A program made the position numbers and the translations under genes. DNA of 64,000 nucleotides from JAKFEW01 sp036675505 (GTDB taxonomy: Bacteria; Cyanobacteriota; Sericytochromatia; S15B-MN24; JAQBPE01), in NCBI GenBank assembly GCA_036675505.1, contig JAKFEW010000047.1:23545-87544 (forward strand), read 5' to 3'. Shown here in pieces: positions 1 through 8,267 of the stretch. A model generated the notes under the pieces. The model searched no databases and was not told where the DNA came from. It saw only the letters and a list, made by a program, of their open reading frames with translations. Within the stretch, counting starts at the first letter, position 1. Each line of letters starts with the position of its first letter.

Positions 1-993
1 GACGATGCCGGCCTGACGGCGGCGATCGGTGAGGCGGCGCATGCCAAGCTGCTCGAGGACATCGAGATGCTCGACATCGCGGGCGATCCGTTCGACGCCG
101 AGCGCGTCACGAACGGTGAGCTCTCGCCGATGTACTTCGGCTCGGCGATGACGAACTTCGGCGTCGAGCCCTTCCTCGACTCGTTCATCGGCCTCGCGCC
201 GATGCCCACGTCGAAGCCCACCACCGACGGCGTACGTGAGCCCGCCGACGAGCGGTTCAGCGGCTTCATCTTCAAGATCCAGGCCAACATGAACCCGGCC
301 CACCGGGACTGCGTGGCCTTCATGCGCATCGTGTCGGGCAAGTTCACGCGCGGCATGAGCGTCCGCCACGTGCGGCTGGGCCGCGACATCCGGCTCGCGA
401 AATCCCTGCAGTTCATGGCCCAGGACCGCGTGCTCGTGGAGGACGCCTACCCGGGCGACGTGGTCGGCCTCTTCGACCCCGGCATCCTGCGCATCGGCGA
501 CACGCTGTGCGAGGGCGAGGCGATCGCCTTCCGCGGGATCCCGCGCTTCACGCCGGAGATCTTCGCGACCATCCAGCTCAAGGACCCGGGCAAGCGCAAG
601 CAGTTCAAGAAGGGCCTCGACCAGCTGATCGAGGAGGGCGCCGTCCAGATGTTCTACCGGCCGAGCGTGGGCGAGCAGGAGCCCATTCTGGGGGCCGTCG
701 GCCGCCTGCAGTTCGACGTCTTCCAGCACCGCCTCAGGAGCGAGTACGGCGTGGACGTGATCTTCCGCGAGCTGCCCTTCGAGACGGCCCGCTGGGTCGT
801 CGGCGAGGCGCTCGACGTCCCCAAGCTCGAACACTTCGGCGACAACATGTTCCTCAACGACCGCGACGGCCGCGCGATGCTGCTCTTCCGCAACTCCCTG
901 GCGCTGCGCTGGGAAGGTGAGCGGCACCCGCACCTGCAGTTCCTCGAGAACCTCGACGACGCGATCGCCGGGCCGCGGCTGCCCACCGCCTAG
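1..993 (+). CDS. prfC: peptide chain release factor 3 (RF3), 3' part
   Basis: C-terminal 330 residues of RF3, the GTPase that removes RF1/RF2 from the ribosome after peptide release. The reading frame is open from base 1, so the gene begins outside the window. Seen: the end of the G domain with the RF3 signature FGSAMTNFGVEPFLDSF (about residues 47-63 of the fragment), then the domain II beta-barrel (GFIFKIQANMNPAHRDCVAF) and the domain III motif QFDVFQHRLRSEYGV. The family is about 530 residues, so roughly 200 N-terminal residues with the P-loop are missing only because of the window edge. It ends in TAG two bases before the next gene. Elongation factor G is excluded because these motifs are specific to RF3. 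Confidence 0.95.
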   Translation, partial: DDAGLTAAIGEAAHAKLLEDIEMLDIAGDPFDAERVTNGELSPMYFGSAMTNFGVEPFLDSFIGLAPMPTSKPTTDGVREPADERFSGFIFKIQANMNPAHRDCVAFMRIVSGKFTRGMSVRHVRLGRDIRLAKSLQFMAQDRVLVEDAYPGDVVGLFDPGILRIGDTLCEGEAIAFRGIPRFTPEIFATIQLKDPGKRKQFKKGLDQLIEEGAVQMFYRPSVGEQEPILGAVGRLQFDVFQHRLRSEYGVDVIFRELPFETARWVVGEALDVPKLEHFGDNMFLNDRDGRAMLLFRNSLALRWEGERHPHLQFLENLDDAIAGPRLPTA

Positions 994-995
994 CG

Positions 996-1499
996 GTGCG
1001 ACTGCTCAACGTCCGCGCGCGCCGACACGACCGACTCAAGCTCAGCGTTGGCTGGCCCTGGGACCAGCTCGGGCTGGGCGTGGCGCTCGTGCTGGTCGGG
1101 CTCGGGCTCATGTGGCCGGCGCTCGCCACCGATTTCGTCGCCTTCCTGAGCCGCCTGATCCTGGGGGGCGTCGTCGCCTGCGGCGGCATGCTGATGCTCT
1201 ACTTCGCGGCGGAGGTGATGAGCGAGGCGGTGGTCTTCGACCGTCGCACGGGCGATTTCCTGACGATCGCGCTGGCGCGCGGCCGGCGGCGGGTGACGCG
1301 CCGGCCGATCCACATGCTGCGGCAGGTGACGGTCCGGCCGAACGGCCTTGCGCCCGGCGGCTACGGGCTGGTCTTCGAGTTCCGTGGCGAGCCCGCGATC
1401 ACCTTCCCGCTCGACGCGAACGCGCAGGACCCGGGCGAGGGCGAGGCGATCGTGCGGCAGGTGTGGGCGTTCATCCAGCGAAAGGGTGCCGCGGGTTAG
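996..1499 (+). CDS. small membrane protein, unknown function
   Basis: 167 residues. GTG start two bases after the prfC stop, so probably read from the prfC transcript. Two adjacent hydrophobic segments (about residues 25-47 and 52-70) form a membrane hairpin near the N terminus, followed by a soluble beta-rich part with the run VVFDRRTGDFLTI and several Arg pairs. No catalytic motif is recognised. The layout (two membrane spans and a small PH-like or DUF-type cytoplasmic domain) is common among uncharacterised bacterial proteins. Its stop overlaps the convergent lipoprotein gene by 4 bases. The coding call rests on length, codon pattern and tight spacing. Confidence 0.75.
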   Translation: MRLLNVRARRHDRLKLSVGWPWDQLGLGVALVLVGLGLMWPALATDFVAFLSRLILGGVVACGGMLMLYFAAEVMSEAVVFDRRTGDFLTIALARGRRRVTRRPIHMLRQVTVRPNGLAPGGYGLVFEFRGEPAITFPLDANAQDPGEGEAIVRQVWAFIQRKGAAG

Positions 1500-2134
1500 C
1501 CCACGTCGCCGAAGCGGCGGACCATCAGCTGGCCGAGCAGCCGGTCGAGCTCGGCGCGGTCGAGCGCGAAATCGCGGTTCAGGTCGCCCGCCTTCACCCA
1601 GGCCGCGATCGGCTCGCTGTCGAGGTAGAGCGACGCGCGCACGTGCCCGGGCAGCCAGCCCACGAACAGGCCGACCTCGTCGGCCGTCAGCTTCTCCGAC
1701 GCATCCAGGTCCACCCGCAAGAACCCGTCCGCGATGTCCACCGCCGCGAACGGCGCGTCCTTGAAGCGCACCAGCGCGAAGGCCGTCCACTCGTTTTCGA
1801 CGATGCGGCCGTCGCCGTTCTTGTCCGCCGTGGCGTGCGGCGTCGCGCCGCGCAGGATCGCGGCCTCGTCGTAGGGCCACTCGGCGTTGGTCACCGCGCC
1901 GTCGGCGTCCGCGTCGATCACGCGGAACATGAGCGCCGCGTTCGCGGGCAGGGGCGAGGCCGGCTTCTTCGTCACCAGCTTGCCGGCGTCGCGCTTGCCG
2001 CCGCCGGCCTTGCCGCCGCTGAGCTTGCCCGCGGCCGCGAAGCCGCCCGCCGCGCGGTCCACCGCCGAGAGCGGCGCGGCTCCGCAGGCGGTGAGCAAAA
2101 AGGTGAGGCCGAGGACGAGGCAGGTCTTGTGCAT
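1496..2134 (-). CDS. EF-hand-type calcium-binding lipoprotein
   Basis: 212 residues with a lipoprotein signal peptide (MHKTCLVLGLTFLLTAC, lipobox LTAC, Cys17). The mature part starts with a low-complexity Gly/Ala/Lys linker and then carries up to four EF-hand-like loops. Two are clear: DADADGAVTNAEW (about residue 75) and DKNGDGRIVENEW (about residue 105). Two more are degenerate: DLDASEKLTADEV and DLNRDFALDRAEL. Loops of the DxDxDG-x-I/V-x5-E type bind calcium in the EF-hand family; here binding is inferred from the loop acids. It probably sits in the outer membrane or periplasm. It is convergent with the upstream small membrane gene and divergent from the phospholipase D gene. Confidence 0.85.
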   Translation of the reverse strand: MHKTCLVLGLTFLLTACGAAPLSAVDRAAGGFAAAGKLSGGKAGGGKRDAGKLVTKKPASPLPANAALMFRVIDADADGAVTNAEWPYDEAAILRGATPHATADKNGDGRIVENEWTAFALVRFKDAPFAAVDIADGFLRVDLDASEKLTADEVGLFVGWLPGHVRASLYLDSEPIAAWVKAGDLNRDFALDRAELDRLLGQLMVRRFGDVG

Positions 2135-2226
2135 ACGGGGTTATCGCCCGCACTGGCACGCCACGCGCTCAAGGACTGATTAAGGTGAGGCAAAACTTCA
2201 GCTGGTTCGGCTGTAACAAAAACGGC

Positions 2227-2256
2227 TTGACGACCGTTACACGGATCACATAGAAT
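2227..2256 (+). promoter_or_regulatory. sigma70-like promoter for the first PLD gene
   Basis: TTGACG at 2227-2232, an 18-base spacer and TAGAAT at 2251-2256, about 40 bases before the start codon at 2298, in a locally AT-rich stretch. A TTAACC box follows at 2269-2274. The hexamers match those upstream of the third PLD gene and of tRNA-Glu. Confidence 0.55.
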
Positions 2257-2297
2257 CATAACCTGGACTTAACCTTAATTGAACAGGGAGAGAACGC

Positions 2298-3605
2298 ATG
2301 CGGACGACGACGACGCGGCGCAAGGTGATCGGGATCGGCCTCACGGCCGCCCTCGCGGCCACGATGGCCGGCTGTGGCGCGGGACCCCGCATGGCCGGCA
2401 GCGTCGCCGCCGGCGACCTGGTGACCCAGGGCGCGCGCGATCCCGGCCGCGACGAGGGGCCCACCCAGTCCCTGTTGCAGCCGGCGCATGCGCTGCGCGG
2501 CCCGAACCCCGTGCGCAGCGGCAACTTCGCGCGCCTGCACGCCTCGGCGTCGCAGACCCTGCCCGCGCTGCGCGCGCTGATCGGCTCGGCGAAGCGGTCG
2601 CTCTGGTTCGAGACCTTCAACTTCGGCAACGATTCGATGGGCCAGCAGATTTACCCGCTGCTGATCGAGAAGGCCAGGGCCGGCGTCGAGGTGAAGGTGA
2701 TCATGGACTACGTCGGCAGCCGCTTCCTGCCGAAGCACGGCGAGATGGTCCGCGCGATGCGTCAGGCCGGCGTCGAGGTGCGGATGTACAAGCCGCGCTG
2801 GATCGTCAAGGACGACAAGCAGCGCGGCATCAACATCCAGCACCGCAAGGTCTACCTCGCGGACGGCGAGCGCGGCCTCACCGGCGGCGTGAACCTCATG
2901 CAGCCCTTCGACACCCACACCGAAGACGTGCTGGTGGAGTACCGCGGCCCGATCATCCGCGACCTCGCGGCCGAGTACGCGTTCGACTGGAAGGCGAGCG
3001 GCGGCGATACGCTGGCGCTGCCGCCCCAGGCGCCGCCGCAGCCGGATGGCGACGTGGAGGCCCGCGTGGTCGTGACCAGCCCGGCCGAAGGCCGCTTCGA
3101 GGGCCGCGACGCCATCTACGCCGGCCTCGCCGCCGCCCGGCGCCAGATCGAGATCGCGAACCAGTATCTCTGGGACGACGGCATCATCAAGCGCCTGCAC
3201 GCGGCGCTCGCGCGCGGCGTGAAGGTGCGCGTGATCGTGCCCGGCGACGAGGACCACGGGCCGTTCAAGGCGCTGCACGGCGAGGAGCTCAAGAAGCTCA
3301 CTGAGCACGGCGCGGAGGCGCGGTTGTTCACCGGCACGCACGCCGAGGCGCACCTGCACACGAAGTTCTTCGGCGCGGACGACGCCTGGGTGGCGATCGG
3401 CTCGACCAACGGCGACACGCGCGCGCTGATGGACAACCAGGAGCTCGACACGATCATCACGGACCCCTGGCTCGCCAAGGATTTCCGCGACCGCATGTTC
3501 CAGCGCCTCTGGACGAGCGAGTCGAAGCCGTTCGTCTACAAGCCGGGCGGCCCGATGACGAAGCCGTTCCGGACCCTGCTCGAGATCATCGACTACTACC
3601 TGTAG
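2298..3605 (+). CDS. secreted phospholipase D-superfamily lipoprotein (PLD paralogue 1)
   Basis: 435 residues. The N terminus carries the lipoprotein signal (lipobox MAGC, Cys26). Two complete HKD catalytic motifs, HxKx4D, are visible: HRKVYLAD near residue 182 and HTKFFGAD near residue 354, each followed by the usual GS/GG-N element (GGVNL, GSTNGD). Enzymes with two HKD motifs cleave or transfer phosphodiester bonds (phospholipase D, cardiolipin synthase). The protein lacks the N-terminal membrane spans of ClsA and is exported, so a periplasmic or outer-membrane phosphodiesterase is more likely than a cytoplasmic cardiolipin synthase. It ends in IIDYYL, shared exactly with the paralogue at 5179. 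RBS GGGAGAG lies 6-12 bases before the ATG. The substrate is unknown. Confidence 0.9.
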   Translation: MRTTTTRRKVIGIGLTAALAATMAGCGAGPRMAGSVAAGDLVTQGARDPGRDEGPTQSLLQPAHALRGPNPVRSGNFARLHASASQTLPALRALIGSAKRSLWFETFNFGNDSMGQQIYPLLIEKARAGVEVKVIMDYVGSRFLPKHGEMVRAMRQAGVEVRMYKPRWIVKDDKQRGINIQHRKVYLADGERGLTGGVNLMQPFDTHTEDVLVEYRGPIIRDLAAEYAFDWKASGGDTLALPPQAPPQPDGDVEARVVVTSPAEGRFEGRDAIYAGLAAARRQIEIANQYLWDDGIIKRLHAALARGVKVRVIVPGDEDHGPFKALHGEELKKLTEHGAEARLFTGTHAEAHLHTKFFGADDAWVAIGSTNGDTRALMDNQELDTIITDPWLAKDFRDRMFQRLWTSESKPFVYKPGGPMTKPFRTLLEIIDYYL

Positions 3606-3609
3606 CCAG

Positions 3610-4956
3610 TTAGAACAGGAAGTCCACCGACTCCAGGATACTGAACAGCCACTTCTTCCAGAAGGGCAGCGCCTCGATGGTCGCGAGCGCGATCGGCTTC
3701 GCCGTCTTCCAGTCGCGCTCGAGCTGCTCGTCGATGAACTTCTTCGCCGCGGCCTTGTCGTAGATGATGCTGTTCAGCTCGTGGTTCTGCGACAGCGTGC
3801 GCGCGTCGCCGTTCGCCGAGCCGATCGAGAGCACCTTGCCGTCGACGACCATCGCCTTGAAGTGCGAGAAGCTCTCGACCTGCTCGTTGCCGACCTTGAA
3901 GTTGCTCAGGAAGCGGACCTCGATGCCGGCCGCGAGCAGCTGGCGGGCCGACTCCATGTTGAGGTTGCCGTACAGGAAGCCCGGGATCCCGCGCTCGCCC
4001 TTGCCGGGCATCATCACCTTGATCGAGAGCTTGGGGTTGCGCTTCTTGGCCTTGATCAGCTCGTCGATCATCGCGTCGTCCGAGAAGTACGGGTAAACGA
4101 TGCGGATCTCCGAGGTGGCGTAGCGGATCAGCTTGAGCTGGGTCTCGCGCAGCTCGGTCTTCTTGGCGTGCGGGTCGGTCACGACCGACTGCACCCAGGC
4201 CGCGCCGCCCTTGGCGGGCTTCACTTGCGGGATGTGGGCGGGCACCTTGCCGCCGGCCTTGACCCAGTTCTTGAGGAACTCGCGCTGGATGCGGGCGGTC
4301 TCGTCGCCCTCGACCGTGTACATCAGGTCGTGCCAGGCCTTCTCGGTGCCCTGGCCGGGGTTGAAGAAGGTGGGCTTGAGGTACTCGTCGCCGATGTTGC
4401 GGCCGCCCGAGAGGAACTTCGTGCCGTCCTGGATGAAGAGCTTGCGGTGGGTGATCGGCGTGGCGCCCGTGGCGGTGGGGTCGACGCTGCCGCGGTTGAA
4501 CTCGCGGACCTCGATCCCGTTGTCGCGCAGGAACTTCACGATCTCCGTGTCCTTGGTCGGGTTCGTGGCGTCGCGCAGGCCGGACCAGTCGATCAGGACC
4601 TTCATGTCGAAGGGCTCGCCCTTCTCGTCGGCGAGGCGCTTGCGGTCGATCAGGGCCTGGGCGATCTCGCGGCCGGACTCGTCGTTGTGCCAGATGAAGA
4701 TCTCGAGCCAGAAGGCTTCCTTCGAGGTCTTGATCGCGTCGAGGATGGCGAGGCGCGATTCGTCGGGCGAGACGTGCAGGGTGACCTTGTTGTGGAAGGT
4801 GGGCTGGTTGAGGGCCAGGCGCTCGACGCCGAGCGTGCCGTTGCGCGCGAGCACCCGGTTGGCCGTCACGTCCTTGGGGGGCGCGATCTTGGCCTCCAGC
4901 TTGGGCAGCCGGCGGTCCTGGAACTTCAAGATCTTTTCGCGAATGTTCGTCGGCAT
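3610..4956 (-). CDS. phospholipase D-superfamily protein (PLD paralogue 2)
   Basis: About 448 residues from the ATG at 4956; a TTG at 4977 is an alternative start, and neither has a strong RBS. Two HKD motifs: HRKLFIQD (about residue 170) and HFKAMVVD (about residue 365), each followed by GG-RN or GSANGDARTL. Unlike its two neighbours it has no signal peptide or lipobox and is lysine-rich, so it is probably cytoplasmic. It is convergent with PLD paralogue 1 (4-base gap) and divergent from PLD paralogue 3. It shares the domain plan but little surface sequence with them, which suggests an older duplication. A cardiolipin synthase-like or nuclease-like role is possible; sequence alone does not decide. 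Confidence 0.88.
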   Translation of the reverse strand: MPTNIREKILKFQDRRLPKLEAKIAPPKDVTANRVLARNGTLGVERLALNQPTFHNKVTLHVSPDESRLAILDAIKTSKEAFWLEIFIWHNDESGREIAQALIDRKRLADEKGEPFDMKVLIDWSGLRDATNPTKDTEIVKFLRDNGIEVREFNRGSVDPTATGATPITHRKLFIQDGTKFLSGGRNIGDEYLKPTFFNPGQGTEKAWHDLMYTVEGDETARIQREFLKNWVKAGGKVPAHIPQVKPAKGGAAWVQSVVTDPHAKKTELRETQLKLIRYATSEIRIVYPYFSDDAMIDELIKAKKRNPKLSIKVMMPGKGERGIPGFLYGNLNMESARQLLAAGIEVRFLSNFKVGNEQVESFSHFKAMVVDGKVLSIGSANGDARTLSQNHELNSIIYDKAAAKKFIDEQLERDWKTAKPIALATIEALPFWKKWLFSILESVDFLF

Positions 4957-5089
4957 CGTCAGATCGGCTCTCAACAAGGCGGCAGGCGCCTGTGGATCTT
5001 GTCCCGCATGATCGGGCCGAATCTTCTTATGCTGGGGTTAACCGGGGGGCGTCGAAAGGTTAAGGAGTTGAGTTTTTCGATACAGCCTG

Positions 5090-5118
5090 TTGACGAATCG
5101 CCTAACAAGGTTTAGGAT
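5090..5118 (+). promoter_or_regulatory. sigma70-like promoter for the third PLD gene
   Basis: TTGACG at 5090-5095, 17-base spacer, TAGGAT at 5113-5118. GGTTAACC/GGTTAAG-type boxes occur around it (5036-5043, 5058-5065, 5120-5125, 5140-5146), resembling the TTAACC box in front of the first PLD gene, which hints at a shared regulator. Confidence 0.5.
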
Positions 5119-5178
5119 AGGTTAAGGGGATAACTTGGAGTTAACCACGGCGCACTGGCTCGGGAGGTTGGACGTTCG

Positions 5179-6477
5179 ATGAAGAGCGGAACCCGGATCG
5201 TCTTCACGGTTGCGATGGCAGCGCTGCTCGGCGCGTGCACCACCTTGTCGACTCCGCCCAGCGCCGGCACGAAGGCCGGCGCCCTCCAGGCCCTCGACGC
5301 CGTCGACGGCCCCGAGCCGCGCCTCGACCAGTACCCGACGCTGACGATCGACGTGCCGGCGCGGCCCACGCGCACCGCGCCGCGGCCCACCGGCGGCAAC
5401 GTCGTCACGCCGTACGTGTCGCCCGCCGAGACCCTCCCGGCGCTGCTCGCGCTGATCGACGGCGCGAAGTCGTCGATCTACCTCGAGACCTTCAACTTCG
5501 GCAGCCAGTCCTATGGCGAGCGGCTCGTGCCGCGCCTGATCGCGAAGGCCCGCGCGGGCGTCGAGGTGAAGGTGGTCATGGACTACTGCGGCAGCCGCTT
5601 CCTGCCGGGCCACAAGGAGATGCTGCGCGACCTGCGCGCGGCCGGCGTGGACGTGCGCCGCTACCTGCCGCGCGGGATCCGCAAGGACGACCGGCAGATC
5701 GGCATCAACATCCAGCACCGCAAGGTCTACCTCGCGGACGGCGAGCGCGCGCTGGTGGGCGGCGTGAACCTCATGAAGGGGTTCGACACGATTCACCAGG
5801 ACATCCTCGTGGCGTTCAGCGGGCCGGTGGTGGCGGACCTCTACAAGGAGTTCGCCCACGACTTCAAGGCCGCCGGCGGCAAAGCCGCGGTGCGCCTCCC
5901 GGCGCCGGTCTCGGCGGGCGGCTCGGCCACCACGCAGGTCTGCGTGACCAGCCCGGCCGAGGGCCGCTTCGAGGGCCGCGACATGATCTATGCGGGCATC
6001 GACGCCGCCAGCCGCTCGATCGTGATCGAGAACCAGTACCTCTGGGACGATCGCCTGATCGGGAAGCTCTACGCGGCGCTCGAGCGCGGCGTGCGGGTGC
6101 GCGTGATGGTGCCCGGCGAGGAAGCCAAAAAGGTGTGGCAGCACGTGCACGCCGAGGAGCTCAAGCGCCTCGTCGATCGCGGCGCCGAAGCGCGCGTCTA
6201 CCACGGCGATCCCTTCGAGGCCCACCTGCACGTGAAGTACTACTCGGTGGACGACCGCTGGACGGCGATCGGCTCGACCAACGGCGACACGCGCGCGCTG
6301 CTCGACAACCAGGAAGTCCAGATCGCCGTCACCGACCCCGGATTCGCGGTGGAGCTGCGTCAGCGGCTCTTCGAGCGCGACTGGAACGAGCGCTCGCAGC
6401 CGTTCGTTTACAAGCCGGGGACCTTCATCAGCCGCCCCTTCCGGAGCCTGATGGAGATCATCGACTACTACTTGTAG
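5179..6477 (+). CDS. secreted phospholipase D-superfamily lipoprotein (PLD paralogue 3)
   Basis: 432 residues, lipobox LGAC with Cys20. HKD motifs HRKVYLAD (about residue 180) and HVKYYSVD (about residue 351), then GSTNGDTRAL. Sequence blocks such as NIQHRKVYLADGER, the C-terminal PFVYKPG and IIDYYL are the same as in the gene at 2298, so the two are recent paralogues separated by the inverted, more distant paralogue 2. An exported phosphodiesterase acting in the envelope is inferred. RBS GGGAGG lies about 11 bases before the ATG. A bidirectional terminator follows. Confidence 0.9.
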   Translation: MKSGTRIVFTVAMAALLGACTTLSTPPSAGTKAGALQALDAVDGPEPRLDQYPTLTIDVPARPTRTAPRPTGGNVVTPYVSPAETLPALLALIDGAKSSIYLETFNFGSQSYGERLVPRLIAKARAGVEVKVVMDYCGSRFLPGHKEMLRDLRAAGVDVRRYLPRGIRKDDRQIGINIQHRKVYLADGERALVGGVNLMKGFDTIHQDILVAFSGPVVADLYKEFAHDFKAAGGKAAVRLPAPVSAGGSATTQVCVTSPAEGRFEGRDMIYAGIDAASRSIVIENQYLWDDRLIGKLYAALERGVRVRVMVPGEEAKKVWQHVHAEELKRLVDRGAEARVYHGDPFEAHLHVKYYSVDDRWTAIGSTNGDTRALLDNQEVQIAVTDPGFAVELRQRLFERDWNERSQPFVYKPGTFISRPFRSLMEIIDYYL

Positions 6478-6523
6478 CTTTTAGAGCGGCGGGCGCTCGA
6501 GAATCAACGGTGAGAGAGAGGGC

Positions 6524-6556
6524 AACGGGTCGTCGGGGAAATCCCGATGGCCCGTT
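6524..6556. terminator. bidirectional terminator hairpin
   Basis: Arms AACGGG and CCCGTT with an inner GTCGGG/CCCGAT stem and a GAAAT-type loop, followed on the + strand by TCGCCTTT. It sits between the convergent PLD gene and receiver gene. Confidence 0.6.
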
Positions 6557-6577
6557 CGCCTTTGCAGGGCCAGGCGC

Positions 6578-6946
6578 TCAGGCCACGACCGGCGAGAGGT
6601 GCTTGCCGATCACGCGGAAGAGGCGGTCATCGGCGAGCGGGTTGGCGATGAAGTCCAGCGCGCCGGCCCGCTTGGCCTCGAGCACGGGCGTGTGGTGGTG
6701 CACAGGGCCGGTCAGGATCACGCCGGCGCAGGGATCGGCCACGCGCAGCGCCTTGAGCGCCGTCACGCCGTCCATGTCGGGCAGGTGGTGGTGCATGACC
6801 ACCACGTCGGGGTCGGTCTGGCCGTAGATGGCGATCGCCGCCATCCCCGAGCCGACCTCGACCACCTGGTAGCCGTGCGCCTCGAGGGCGCGCGCCAACA
6901 GGCGGCGTTTGAAGACCCCAGGCTCGACGAGCAGCACGGTCCGCAT
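6578..6946 (-). CDS. stand-alone receiver-like protein lacking the phosphoacceptor Asp
   Basis: 122 residues, a single CheY-like receiver fold with no output domain. The alpha/beta pattern is complete: VLLVEP at the first strand, then PDVVVMHHHLPDMDG, VILTG, and a C-terminal NPL. In active receivers the third strand ends in Asp (LLDxxLP); here that position is His (VMHHHLP). The acidic pair DD/ED is reduced to E-P, and the conserved Lys of the K-P motif is Asn. Three of the usual active-site positions are therefore changed, while the Thr of LTG remains. Phosphotransfer by the normal mechanism is unlikely, so it may be a phosphorylation-independent binding module. Start ATG 6946. No kinase gene adjoins it. 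Confidence 0.88.
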   Translation of the reverse strand: MRTVLLVEPGVFKRRLLARALEAHGYQVVEVGSGMAAIAIYGQTDPDVVVMHHHLPDMDGVTALKALRVADPCAGVILTGPVHHHTPVLEAKRAGALDFIANPLADDRLFRVIGKHLSPVVA

Positions 6947-7088
6947 GGCGCACCTCCAGGGCCCCAGCCTAAGCGGGATCCGGGAGGACGTCCTCGGCCG
7001 GCGCTACGACGGTCTTCGTGCGTTTCGGCAAAGGAGCGCCGCCCCCGCACGAACATGGGCGGAGGCGGCACGGGAAGCGCGTTGCGAG

Positions 7089-8102
7089 CTACGCGGCGGT
7101 AGCGGTGGCCTCGTCGTCGTCGTCGACGCCCGTCGCGTCATCGTCGTCGTCGGCCTCGTCGTCTTCACCGTCATCGTACGGATCGGCCGAGGGCAAAGGC
7201 GCGGGGTTGTGGGCCGGGGCGATCTTCGAGACCTCGACGTTGACCTTGCCGTCCGCGTCGCGGGTGCCGGTGATCTCGGTGCGGTTGCCGTCGCGGTGGG
7301 TGATGTAGCCGTCGATCTTCTCGGTGCCGTCCGCATTGACCGTCTTGGTCCACTCGGCGTACTCCTGGCGGCCGTCCTTGTAGATCACGGTGCGCTTGGT
7401 GACGACCTGGTAGGCGCCGTTGTCGCCGACCAGCGTGCGGATGCGCTCGAGGTCGATGCGCAGGTCCTTGTTGTTCTGGCCGGTCTGGTGGACCGACAGC
7501 GTCTGGGTCGTGCCCTCGTCGTCGACGACGCGGCGGGTCTCGACTTCCCAGGTGCCCTTGTTGGTGGAGGTCCAGGTCGTGACGATTTCCTTGCCGCCGC
7601 CGCCGAGGTCGTTGATCGTGGTGACGGGCGCCGTCCGGTTCTTGCGGATGCTGTCGATCTCGCCTTCGTGGAGCTCGAACGCGAGCTCGCGCTTGTGCTT
7701 GAGGGCGGCCTTCACTTCACGCTTGAGCTTGAAGCGCTGCCAGGCGCGCTTGAGCTTGTCCTTGAGGTCCTGGAACCAGCCCTGCAGCTGGTAGGTCGGG
7801 CCGTCGTCGGCGAGCAGCTCGAGCGCTTCGAGCTCGGCGTCGGCCGTGATCACGTCGGCGGTGACTTCCTGCGCGGCGACGGCGAGCGCGGCGGGGGCGG
7901 CGCCGGCCGTCACCACGACGGTCGGGGCGGGACCCTTGAAGCCGGGGACCGTGCGAATCAGCGGGGCGGCCGCGGGCGCCAGCGGAGCCGGGGCGACGGG
8001 CACCGAGACCGACGTCGCGAGACGGGCCGAGGGCGCGGACGTGCAGCCTGCCAGCAGGGCGGCGGCGAGGGTCACGAGGATCGCGGTACGGCGAGCGGCC
8101 AT
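7089..8102 (-). CDS. lipoprotein with acidic C-terminal tail, unknown function
   Basis: 337 residues. The start is fixed by AAGGAG eight bases upstream. The signal peptide ends in lipobox LAGC (Cys20). The first ~90 mature residues are Ala/Pro/Val-rich. A charged helix follows (residues about 110-145, many Lys/Arg), then a beta-rich part with recurring strand-turn patterns such as YKDGRQEY and HRDGNRTEITG. The last ~35 residues are almost all Asp/Glu/Ala (DDDDDATGVDDDDE), which may bind divalent cations. No enzyme motif is recognised. The next lipoprotein lies downstream of this gene's start in the same orientation, 165 bases away. Outer-membrane or periplasmic location is inferred. Confidence 0.75.
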   Translation of the reverse strand: MAARRTAILVTLAAALLAGCTSAPSARLATSVSVPVAPAPLAPAAAPLIRTVPGFKGPAPTVVVTAGAAPAALAVAAQEVTADVITADAELEALELLADDGPTYQLQGWFQDLKDKLKRAWQRFKLKREVKAALKHKRELAFELHEGEIDSIRKNRTAPVTTINDLGGGGKEIVTTWTSTNKGTWEVETRRVVDDEGTTQTLSVHQTGQNNKDLRIDLERIRTLVGDNGAYQVVTKRTVIYKDGRQEYAEWTKTVNADGTEKIDGYITHRDGNRTEITGTRDADGKVNVEVSKIAPAHNPAPLPSADPYDDGEDDEADDDDDATGVDDDDEATATAA

Positions 8103-8267
8103 CGGTCTATCTCCTTCGGTGGGGGCTTTGTACTTGAATGAGCTGTTAGCTCTGCACGGGATCTTTGTCGCCAGGCTTTTGGTGATCCTCGATAAAGACG
8201 AGGTAAAGGCGTGTTGAAAACTGGCGAAAGAAGTTTTCCCAGAGTGAAGGTGCTCCGGGAAACCGCG

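Noticed and set aside
3600..3620. Fifth copy of the repeat (GTTCTAAC on the minus strand)
   Set aside because: It is only the stop codon and last codons of the PLD gene; the GTTGGGGGTAC half is absent.
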